Below are positions 46,501 through 57,045 of a DNA stretch of 64,000 nucleotides, one piece after another. The stretch is taken from contig JAJQJQ010000003.1 of the NCBI GenBank assembly GCA_028622995.1, forward strand, positions 2,108,001 to 2,172,000. Direction: 5' to 3'. The position numbers were made by a program, and so were the translations under genes. The notes under the pieces are model-generated. The model was not told where the DNA came from, searched no databases, and was given only the letters and a program-made list of their open reading frames with translations. Position 1 is the stretch's first letter; each line of letters begins with the position of its first letter. The DNA is from Panagrolaimus kolymaensis. Lineage: Eukaryota; Nematoda; Chromadorea; Rhabditida; Panagrolaimidae.

Positions 46501-49436
46501 CTGGTAAAAATTAGTTATTTAAAAATTTCAAAAGTAAAGCTTTCTTTATCTTGCTTATTTTTGCAAGAGATTCCTTTTTTTCTAAATTGTCTTTGGCACT
46601 TGACTGTTTTGATAAACAACAACAAAATAACTCCTTATTTATTTTTCTCAAGAAATAAGCGTCAGTTGAAAAGAAAACATGGAATGTAGAGGCGTCTGTC
46701 TTATGCTTTTTGAACATGTTTTTTGTTGCTTTTTTATTTTTAACTCTGCTTGCTGACCACCTTTAAATTTTTTAGCTGCGTAAGCGATCTCATAAATACA
46801 AAACGCGCTTATAACTCTTTTGTAAAAAATATCTTGCTTTTGTTATCGCTTTGTAACAAAGAGATATCTTTTTTTTATCCTAAAGCCATCAAACTGAAAA
46901 ATATATAACTTGAATGAGAAGGTCCATAGTTAGTTTTCTTTTTTTCACCAATATGCGTGCTATCTAAAAAGCTAACCGCTTGAAAAAAGAGGAAGAAACT
47001 CGCTTTTTTTTAATACATATATTTTCTTTTTCTTCCTTTTATGGATTGCTTCTGCCTTGTTTTCTTGAATAAGAAAAGAAAAATTAAGGAAGAAGAAACG
47101 AACACACGCAAGTTGAATCTAAGTTGAACTTTTTAAACGAAAGAATTTTTTTTTTCCATTTTGGAAAATGCACGTAGAAAGTCAGTTAAATAGTTAATAT
47201 AGTTTAGGGCTTCCTCGTAAAGGTAAAACTAGCTTATTTCTACCATAAACCAGAGTATTTTCAAATTAATTCTAACATAAATTTTTTAAATATAATACTC
47301 ATTTCAAGCTGAATGTTTTTTATGGGTTTTTTGACTTATGTTGTTTTAGTATACAAAAAAAAACACATTTTTTTATCGTCACGTCGTTGCCAAATCAATG
47401 AATATGTGTAACAGAGTTAATAACCTCTTAGAGAAAAAAAATTAAACGAGGGTCTTGTTGGAGGAGGAAACAATAACAACAATACATGCACCTTTTAAAT
47501 TCTATTTCTTTTTGTTTCTTTCAGCAGAAGCAACAATAAAAAGTTTTTAGTCTTCCATCCAAAAATAACAGCCAGCAATATAAAGCTTTTTTCTAAGGCG
47601 AGACTTATTTTTTTGTTGTTACTATTTTTTATTTTTGTATTTTGACTTTTTTTTCTCGCGTTGTTTCTTTTTTTGCATTGGAGAAATGATGATAAAACCG
47701 GAAACTGAACACCTTTACAAGCTATCGATATCAGCATTCCATTACGCGATTATAAATATTGTTTTTAAGGTTTCAAAACAGCGACTTTTTAAATATAGGT
47801 GTTCAATTTTTATTCTTGTAATGTGTGGGTGGGATTGCCTTTAAAACACAATAAAAAAGTATTTAATTAATATTAATTTTTAATTAATTTGCGTTGGCGG
47901 CCAACAAAAAAGGTGTTTTAAGCTGGCCATTTTTTCCTAAACGTTTTTTTTCTTGACTTTTGAGCTGCGCGACAATGGATTTCCAAAATAACTCCATAAT
48001 ATCTGTCTATTATTTATCGGTTCGGTCAGATGGATAGATATTATTTGTTCGTCCTTATACACTATCCGAAGAACCAAAAATGGAAACAACCCCTTTTTTT
48101 TGACTGGATGGTTGTTGGTGGCGAGGCATTGTCTATCCAATTTTGATGGGGACAAAACAAAAGGCGGGTCTGCAGCACAAATTTTTCTTCTTCTGCTACT
48201 GCGCAAATAATCGTGCGTTCGGGTTTGCGCACTTTTTGGATAGTTAGTTGGGGAGGAGAGCTGCGTTCACATTTCAGCTCCTCAGTGAATGGTCAGCAAT
48301 GTCCACCACATTCATTTATTTTGTTGTTTGTGTATTATGTGTGTATGTGTTGCAAGCGACGAACTATTTTCTATTAATTTCTTCTCTTCTTTTCATTTTA
48401 TCGTGTGATGTTGGATTTTTAAAATGAAGAAGGGACTGTTGAAAAAGTCTTCGGGGCGTTGAGGACAATTTTAGCTGCATTTTATGTTTCTTTTGGTTTG
48501 CAATTATGTGAGAAAAAATCGTGAACTAACGCTTTAACTTAATTCAATATATTTTTTTTAGTTTAGAAGTTCAAAAAACTGTAGCTTAATTATTGAATAC
48601 ATTTTAAACATGTGTTTTTTTATGGGGGTTATCTATGTTTTATGTGTACAATACTTTTTCATTAAACACTTTTTCTAGTTTGTTCTTTTCCCTGGAACAC
48701 ATGAGTTCACTTTCCGCCTTACAAGGTACTGCTTTTTTTCAAACGAGGCGTAATTATTATTATTATGAAGAAGGTGGAATGAATGAAAAGAAACATTTCT
48801 TTCTTTCATTTTCCCAAGAATTGGCTTTTAAACTTTTATCCGTTTAATTAGCTTTCTTTATACCTTTTCATTTCTTAGATTTTAATGTAGTTAAACTTTT
48901 ATATTTTTCTCATTAATCTTTTTTATTTTATTTCCGCTTTACGCTTCTGATACAAAACATCCTTGTTTTTGCCACTGCCACCGCCGTCTCCCCCTCGCGG
49001 TCAGCAGATCTTTATTGACATACCTTCGATCGCTCGCGCGGGCAGCGCCGGACCTATATACGTTTGTTAGAATAAATATATAACGACGACAAACAAAACA
49101 GTACATGATGATGTGGTACCTAGCGACACGAACGATGACTTACTTGCACAATGATTTGCAACGCAATTTCTGAACTCGTTTTCATTTCTTTCCTTTATTC
49201 TTTCTCTCTCATCATATGCAATGTGTTTTTTTTAAATAATAACCAAATCCTTAAAAAAATTTTGCTTTTTGATTATAGTTAATTTTCTGGCCCATGTGTT
49301 TTTTTTTGTTGCTTCTTTTTTCATTTTTCTATTTTTTTTTTCATCCCTTTCACATTCGCGATTATTTAAGACTTTCTTTTAAAATATTAGATATTAGACG
49401 GATTAAAATATTTAATTTTATTAATTAATTTTCCAG
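34542..49436. other. ~15-kb region upstream of the NLK kinase coding exons
   Basis: No complete gene can be modelled. The visible kinase exon at 49437 starts in mid-codon after an acceptor, so at least one upstream exon must lie in this region or its transcript be trans-spliced. Coding-like islands are at 39831-39915, 41841-41936 and 46346-46421; less AT-rich patches are near 37850-38040, 45395-45570 and 48965-49060. The remaining sequence is AT-rich with long T runs. The numerous open frames are mostly F/L/K-rich and lack splice context. Confidence 0.5.
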
Positions 49437-52400
49437 GTAGCAGCTATCCTAGCAGCAGCTCATCATCATCGTTAGTAACTCAAGGTGTTAACAACGCCAC
49501 CCCTTCACTTCTAAATAATTCTTTAAATTATCAAGTGTTGCTCAATTCTGAGCTACAAGCCATTATTTCTAACGCCGCCGAAAGTGTAGCTGCCCAAGAA
49601 GCAAAATTCCCTACTTTGTCTTCTTTAACAGACGTAGTGCCTTTAACAAATAATTCTGCAGCAACGACAGCAGCAGCATATTATTATCCACTGTCGGCGG
49701 CACAATTTGCACCAAATAATTTTAATTTTCAACAAATTCAACAACAAAATCATTTGAATAATCTTGCAAATTATTTTTATAATAAGCAACATCAACAACA
49801 AAAACAGTTTTCTCAACAACCGCAGCAATACACAGCTTCTTTAGGACCTGAACAATTTTATTATTATCAATCACAATCGCATTTACAACAACCAAATTCA
49901 ATGGCTCTTGTATCCCATCCTAATGCAGTTGGAGGGAGTAGTCAATCTCCTCCTAAAGGACATGTCAATGGATCAATAAATGTGAGTTTTTTTATTTTCA
50001 AGAAAAAAATTTTTTTTGACAAGAAAAAAAGCAAAGTGACCAATGGCTCGCTCTTATCTCTCAATTTTTTTTACTTTTTAAAACCCTTTCCGTTGTTCCC
50101 CGCCTATTTTTTCAATCAACAATCTTGAAAGTTTTTAACTCTCGTTGTTACTTTTATTGACTCATCTCTTTCATTTTTTATTTCCCCCCATTCCCGCTCA
50201 TTTTCTTCAATAGCCAAAGCCACGTGTTTTTCAATAGGAAATACATAAAACAAAAAGAAAACACGATGTGTGTTTTAAAAGCATAGGAATCGACGACGAC
50301 CAAAACGAAAAACATTAAAGAAAGTTTTTTTTTCACCACGTGGGATCACTTGATCATCATCACCACAGCCTGTCGTCTATTCACTATTTAAAGCACCCAT
50401 TTCCCTTTTTTCTTCTATAATACCCTAGGTTCTGCTTGTGATTGTTTTAATACTTTTTTATTTCGATTACACAAGCATCTCCAACTTTATTATCATGGGG
50501 TGTTCTTCTTAGATGATGGCGTGATTTTTTTCTTTAACTTTTTTTGAATCCATTCTTGCTGGATTGGTTGGCTGGATTGCCGGTCTGGAACCATTATTTT
50601 AATTAATTACGCCAAGAAAAAAATCCATTTAATCTTTCTTTCATTTTTTCTCTCTCAAAAAAAAGCGGTTGAAAAAGAAAATCCAAGATTTGATCTTATT
50701 TCTTTCTGCACTGATTTCTTCTCTCCCCTAAGGGGGCTACCCTGCCTGCCTGATTGACTTTATTGAATTTATGGATTTAAACACGCTTATGGTTCTCTTT
50801 TCTCGTGAAATGAATAAGAAACACGTTGTCGTATTTGATAAAAGTAGCAACTGCAACACTGATGAATTTTTACAACAAAGCAATAGCAGCAACGCCATCG
50901 CCATTATTTATCCTCCATCGTCTTCTTCTTCTTTACAACAACAATTGTTTCCTTTTTATCAAAATTTAATCAATGCACCTAAAATGGTTTTTTGGACGTT
51001 TTTGGAAACTTTATTTGAATATCTTAAACATATTGTGGTGAGATAATTGATAATTAATTGGTTACTTTGCTTTTCTCTTTCTTAAAAAAAATTGAAAAAA
51101 AATTATAAAAAAAAATGATGAAAACTAAACTTTTTTCTCTTATTTTCAGTCAACTGATACAAGTTTGGTAAAGGCTTTATTCTCCAATGAGCAGAATGGG
51201 TATTATGGTGTTGGACCTTCGTCACCAAATAAATCTCGATATGAACCTGATCGGCCTATCGGTTATGGAGCATTTGGAGTTGTATGGTAAGTGCGATTTT
51301 TTTACTTCAAGAAAAATATAAAAAAATCAGCGGTCACGAAATATAAATGTATAAAAAAAGAAATAGTGTTTTTTTTACTTCTATTTTTAACTCTTTTTGG
51401 TGCACATGTGACTGACTGGCTGAGTGACCGCGAAGAACCCTTTTTATGTCGTCGTCTGAAGCCTTTAGGTATTGATGTTATTTTAAAATCAATCCATTAC
51501 ATTCGCTAGTTTTATTTGCGCAGCCAGCGAGCTAAAGGTGACGCACATATTTGACCGAACGAAAAATCACATTCTTTCTTTTTTTGCCTTTGGCAGATTT
51601 TGGTCTTATGCTGGACGCGCGAAACAGAAAAAATAAAAAACTAGTTAGCACAAAACATCGATGATTGACCACCAATTGCAATTGAAGCATTATTTTTTTT
51701 TTTTTGCATTAAAAATCCGCGCAAGAAGGTTTTCTTTCTTTGTTCCCACGAAAATTCATGAATATCTTCTGCAACCAACAGCTCTTTTTTCATCCATACA
51801 AAATTCTAAAAAAAATCCTTTGCTCGTAAAAATAGACGATGTCACGATTTTTTTCTACTACAAAAAAATCACACGTTATTGCTTTTCAAAAAAGTTTTCA
51901 ACTGCAAAATGAAAAGAAAAGCAAAAGAAAGAAACAACAAAGAATATAGAATAATAAAAAATAATAAAGCCAAATAATTTATAATACTTTTACAGGTCCG
52001 TGACAGATCCACGAAATCATAAAAGAGTTGCATTAAAGAAAATGCCAAATGTTTTCCAAAATCTTGCATCTTGTAAACGAGTGTTTCGTGAAATCAGAAT
52101 GTTGGCATCCTTTCAACATGATAATGTAAGCAACAAAAAAACACTGAGCATTTTATAATTTGATTAATTTCAGGTTGTGTGCCTTCTTGATATTTTGCAA
52201 CCAACCAATCCACATTTTTTCCAAGAAATGTAAGTTAAACTTGATTCATTTTGGATTAGAGCACACTTTTTTCCTCGTTTTTACAGTATTTGCTTCTATA
52301 TATTTTTATCCTTTCGAATTAAGCTCATCTTGCAAGTGTATTGGTTTGGTTGTTCGTACTTGGTACGAATTTGTACCATCTTCGTGCCTGCCATAGGTTG

Positions 52401-54760
52401 CGTTTTGAGAGTGGTCTAAAATGACTTATTTTATTTTATGGCTTTCATTAAAGTGCGAAAAAGAACAGCAAGGGGAACATCCAAAAATGCTTAGGTTATT
52501 CCAACTTTTTTTATAATATAAACAATTTTTGTAAAGACTCTTTTTACTGATTCTTGTTTTTGCCTTTTACTTAGATTACGCAAATTTCATAACCCAAAAC
52601 TTAATTATTTACATTAGATACAAGAGCCTCTTAGATTATTAGGAAATTTTTATTGTCTTTTTTTGCCAATAAAAGAAAGGCTTTAGAAGATATATACATT
52701 TTTGAACGTTTGAGGCCGCGACCCCGTACCTGCACGCACACCGGTACCAACAACAATACCAACAGATGTTTTCTTTTTATTGTGGAAACCGTTGGTTGTA
52801 AGTTGCTTTCGCGCGCCATTGCTGTTTTTTTAACGTCTCCTTTTTTTTGTCTGATCGAGAGAAAGAGGGAAGAAGACAATCCAAGGCATTGCCGTTATTA
52901 TTATTATTGCTGCCTGCCTTCGCGCTAACTCGAGATTGTCTCAGACTGGCACGGCCTAGCGCATGGGTTGACCTCGAAATGACCCCTTTTAATATCCGAC
53001 TACTCTCTTTCAAAACTCTTCTCTCATCGATGGGTTGTTATTATTATTCGATTGGGAGAGTTATCCTCTCTTTTGCTTTGCTGTTCGCGTAACAATTGTC
53101 GCTTTTTTCTTGCGTTCAAGGCGTTCAAAACCTATTTCTTTAAAAAGGGGTTTGCAAAAGTACATAAATAAAAATGCTGCAAAAATAGCAAAAAACACAC
53201 TTAAATAATCGAGGATGATGAAACTCAATAAAAAGAAGATAGGTAGCACCGGTCACTACGGCCTTGTTTTTAATCTTGCATTCTTTTTTGTTGTTACAAT
53301 AAAAAAAACTGACCTGTCGCAGCCGTGTGTGCGTGCTAGGTTGCACGCGTTTAACTTTACTTGCTTGTATGTATGTATGTCGTTCGCTTCTAAGGTGCGA
53401 AATTTGAACGTTTTTTTTACTTCTTTCTCTACGACGACGATGATGACGACCTCGGTGCCAGTCGGTCTTACTCATTGCCGATGCGAGCGATCCTTCCCTT
53501 TCTCTCGCAATCTTTTTAATATAATTGTTTTTTTAATAACAAAAAAAAACTCGGTGCCAATGCGTTTTTAAACTGGTGCCGACTAGTACAAGCAAGTAAA
53601 AGTAATAATTTTGACAACCCAAAAAAAATCAAAATGCATTCAAGCGAGCGATTTAATTACAGATTGCAAAAAAAGAACGAGGAATAAAAAAAAGTGTGCT
53701 CTCTTACTATACTTTACTAATTGGACTTAAAATAATTATTAAATACCATCCTTTTCAGTTATGTACTCACAGAGCTTATGCAATCAGATTTACACAAAAT
53801 TATTGTATCCCCACAAACTTTGACAACAGATCACATCAAAGTTTTTGTATATCAAATTCTTCGAGGCCTTAAATATTTACATTCAGCAAATATTTTACAT
53901 CGTGATATTAAACCTGGAAATTTACTTGTAAATAGCAATTGCATTTTAAAAATTTGCGATTTTGGCCTTGCCAGATTATGGGATCCCACAGATCAACATA
54001 ATATGACTCATGAAGTTGTAACTCAATATTATCGCGCCCCAGAACTTCTTATGGGTGCTCGTCGGTATACTGGTGCCATCGATGTATGGTCCGTGGGATG
54101 CATTTTTGCTGAACTTTTGGCTCGTCGAATTCTATTCCAAGCAGCTGGACCTGTGGAACAATTAAATCAAATTATTAATCTTCTTGGAACTCCATCACCT
54201 GATGAAATGAGGGATGCATGCGAGGGAGCCGTAAATCATATAATGAGAATTCCACGAAAGACTCCACAATTTAATCAACTTTATACTTTATCTCCACAAG
54301 CCACAACAGAAGCTGTAACACTTTTAGTGGAAATGCTTAAATTTGATCCCAATCGTCGAATGACCGTGGAGCAAGCTTTATCCCATAGATATTTGGAGGA
54401 AGGAAGAATGAGATTCCATTCTTGTATGTGCAGTTGCTGCCATAATAGCCCTCGACGTGATCGAATTTTCTGTGGTGAATTGGATCCAGTGGTATGTTTC
54501 TATAATAAAAATAAAATATCTCTAATGAAAATTTATTTTTTTAGCATCAAAATCCATTAAGTCCTGGATGGGAAAAAGAATTATCTCGCCTTTCAATGTT
54601 TGATCTTCGTGATAAACTTTATAAATACGTAACTGAAAGACGACCCATGGATGGAATTCCACTTTGTATTAACACCAATTCAGCATCATATCCAGAATTT
54701 GCTAATTCTTCTGTGGCTCAACCATCTGAGTTACCTCCATCACCAAATGCTTGGGAATGA
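49437..54760 (+). CDS. lit-1: Nemo-like kinase (LIT-1/NLK), MAPK-family Ser/Thr kinase
   Basis: Exons seen: 49437-49981 (long N-terminus, start upstream), 50771-51037 (alternative first exon), then shared 51150-51286, 51996-52125, 52174-52229, 53759-54491 and 54545-54760. Both 5' exons end in phase 0 and fit the shared exon; the short form is 512 residues. NLK phosphorylates TCF/POP-1-type factors in Wnt/beta-catenin asymmetry signalling. Motifs: IEPDRPIGYGAFGVVW-like glycine loop (RYEPDRPIGYGAFGVVW), VALKK lysine, TELMQSDLHKII, LHRDIKPGN catalytic loop, CDFGLAR, activation segment THEVVTQYYRAPE, WSVGCIFAELL, CMCSCC, and the NLK-specific end SSVAQPSELPPSP-AWE. The activation loop has THE where vertebrate NLK has TQE and ordinary MAPKs have TxY. 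The long N-terminal exon is Ser/Gln/Asn/Tyr-rich, comparable to the low-complexity N-terminus of NLK. The true 5' end is not determined. Confidence 0.95.
49982..50770 (+). other. lit-1: Intron / possible internal promoter region of kinase gene
   Basis: Lies between the two alternative 5' exons. It should carry the promoter of the short form if the exon at 50771 is a first exon. No further coding stretch seen. Confidence 0.45.
50771..51037 (+). other. lit-1: Alternative first coding exon of kinase gene
   Basis: ATG at 50771 opens 89 codons (MDLNTLMVLFSREMNKK...) ending at GTG followed by a GTGAGA donor, phase 0, which fits the shared exon at 51150. The codons are gene-like (Ser, Gln and Asn-rich middle). 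The frame stays open upstream to a possible acceptor near 50732, but the phase there does not match the previous exon, so a separate first exon is preferred. Confidence 0.55.
51287..51995 (+). other. lit-1: Intron of kinase gene
   Basis: 709-bp phase-2 intron splitting the Trp codon right after the glycine loop. No coding sequence recognised. Confidence 0.65.
52230..53758 (+). other. lit-1: Large intron of kinase gene with GC-richer patches
   Basis: 1.5-kb phase-2 intron. Patches at about 52700-52990 and 53315-53580 are clearly less AT-rich than other introns and contain the octamer CGGTGCCA twice, with similar copies nearby, but no exon with matching phase and no known RNA were recognised. 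Confidence 0.55.
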
Positions 54761-56575
54761 ATATGAAAAAATGGGGTATTAGTCTCTCAAATCACCACTC
54801 TGCCCATAAAAAGGTCTTTCAGTGTGCTAAGCTTATTAATGATTTTTTGTTTATTTGTTATTATACTCTCACTTGGCCGCCTTAAATTACTACTTTTCAA
54901 TTTGCAAAATATATCTTTTGTACAAAATGTTTAATTCTTACTATGTCCTTTATATTATATTATTATTTTTATATATACAAAAGAAAAAATCTACATGTCA
55001 ATTGCTATTTTTTTGGTTTTAATTTTTTTCATCCCGGTTTTTTTCATTTTAATAACATAGAATTCGAAGTCAGCCATTTTATGTTACATATATTTGAGCT
55101 GGAACTCAAATTCGAATATCATCCAAATTTACCGGAGAAGTATAAATTTAAGTCAAAAAAAGCAAGGCTAAAAAATCTTTCATAAATTGTTTTTTTTAAA
55201 TCATTCATTCAACCACCCTACTTTATGTCATTCATTTTTTGGATCAAAAAGCTTTTTACCGAATTCATTTTTTAAAGATTTAACACATAATTTTTTTCTT
55301 TCATAAAAAAGTTTCTTTCAAAAAAGCCGAGCTCTTCTTTTAGCACAATTTCTCCCACATTTTTTTCATAGCTTGATTTTCCAATCTTTAAGCAACAGAC
55401 ACCTTTCTATTTGTAATTGTCTTTTTACCACTTCGATTTTGGCCATGATTTTATTGTTTATAATTCCTTATAATAATATCATCATCAGTCATTATTGCTC
55501 ATAGCCGCCTTTCTCTCACCATTCTCAATCAAATGAAGTCTTTCAAAATTTAGTTTAGTTATTAATATTTTTTACCGCATAAAGCGTTTTATTTAAAATA
55601 TGCGCTCTTGCCCAAAAATATATGGAACAATAACTCTCGGTAAATTTTTTTTATCATTGTCATTGTCCATATTTAGTAGGGCGTCTTTCATTCGTTAATC
55701 ATTCATGGTTGCGAAGTCTTTCTTTACCTTAAAATTATTTTTTTGTTAATTTGTATATGCAAGAATAATACAGCTCATTGCCGATTGTCTTTCAATTTAC
55801 CGAAAAAGTGTCTCTGAGATTTTTGGTTAAAAGTCTTTAATTTTTTGCATTTATTGGGTTTTAAAAAAACATTGTTTTGGATGATCAATTTTTACTTTAA
55901 AAAAAACTTTAATTTCTTTAAAAGTGATTATTTCTTCCTTAATTTTCTAATATTATCTCTCTTTTTTTGTTGTATATCCATTTATGGGTTTTTATCAATA
56001 ATTTTTTTCAATGAAAACAAGGAAAATTTTTATTTGTATTTTTTCTTTCATTTATTTTTTTGTTGTTTACTACGGTATGTGTATTTATGTATCAGTATAA
56101 TATGCTTAACATTTTTTTGTTCATAATATGTATTTAATATATGTCTGTCTGCAATTATTATTATCATCTCTCGTGCTATGAAATTTTCTGGGATTTTCCT
56201 TTTTAAAATCAAATCGAAAAATGTGTGCTGCTCGGCTTTTTTTAATTTCTATTATTATTATTTTCCTTTCAATTTTTTTTATCATAAATAAAAAGTACTT
56301 ATAAGCTAATAAACTTATACCAGAAAAAAAAAACTTTTTTTGTGTCGAAATATTTCAGCAATAATAAATAAATAAATACAAATAAAAATATTATTCTTTT
56401 ATCATTTGCTTACCTAATTCCATAAAGTACAAAAAAATTATTTAAAAAGAAGTCAGTCTAACTAACACGAACTTCTATTTAAAAATTTTAAACACACAAA
56501 GAATGGTTGAAAAAAATAGGAATTAATATTTCGTATTTTTTAAATTATTATACGTATCACATTATTATTAATTAG
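54761..56575. other. Intergenic region downstream of kinase gene
   Basis: Holds the kinase 3' UTR and the upstream region of the small membrane protein gene. Open frames at 54943-55185 and 55845-56126 are F/Y/K-rich and unconvincing. Confidence 0.5.
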
Positions 56576-56589
56576 ATTCCCAAATTGCA

Positions 56590-56859
56590 ATGCTCAAAGT
56601 GAAATCACCAATTGCATTAATTTGCACTTTAGCATATTTTTATTTTGGTTATGCTGGAATGATTCTTTTGGTATCTTACGATATCGTAAATTCTAATATT
56701 CTCTTTATAATTCCAATTCCGCCAATGCTTTTATTCGTCTATGCAATATATCGACATTTTCAACACTCAAAACTCTCTGATTCTTCGACATCTTTCGTAG
56801 AAATTCCACTACCATATCCTTCAACAACATTTGCCACCACAAGAATTCAAATGGAGTAA
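56590..56859 (+). CDS. Small two-helix membrane protein, unknown family
   Basis: Single exon of 89 codons from the ATG at 56590 to TAA. An acceptor-like ATTAATTAG ends 14 bases upstream, so the ATG may follow a spliced-leader site; alternatively this is the last exon of a gene whose earlier part I cannot find, since the frame is open back to that acceptor. Two hydrophobic segments are visible, about residues 8-33 and 38-56, joined by a short turn containing Asp and Asn; the tail of ~33 residues is polar and Ser/Thr-rich. No signal-peptide cleavage site stands out. A polyadenylation hexamer lies at 57040-57045. Codons look like those of the neighbouring real genes rather than of chance frames. 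No homologue recognised. Confidence 0.6.
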   Translation: MLKVKSPIALICTLAYFYFGYAGMILLVSYDIVNSNILFIIPIPPMLLFVYAIYRHFQHSKLSDSSTSFVEIPLPYPSTTFATTRIQME

Positions 56860-57039
56860 TAAATATAAAAAACGGTTAATTTTAAGATAGTTGTAAGCTA
56901 TAATTATTATTAGCTTTATTTAAATGCACAATTTAATGGCTTTCATATTATTATTATTTATTTGATGGAAAATATGCAGTTTTTTTTATTTCGTTTTTAC
57001 TTCCTATTTTTTTTAAAAGTGTAAGCTTTATTTAAATGA

Positions 57040-57045
57040 AATAAA
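57040..57045 (+). other. Polyadenylation hexamer AATAAA of small membrane protein gene
   Basis: Plus-strand hexamer about 180 bases past the stop codon; placement plausible, sequence common. Confidence 0.3.

Noticed and set aside
46225..46689. 154-codon open frame starting in T-rich DNA
   Set aside because: Mostly Phe/Leu from T runs, which lack stop codons by composition; the only coding-like part is in another frame and is reported separately.
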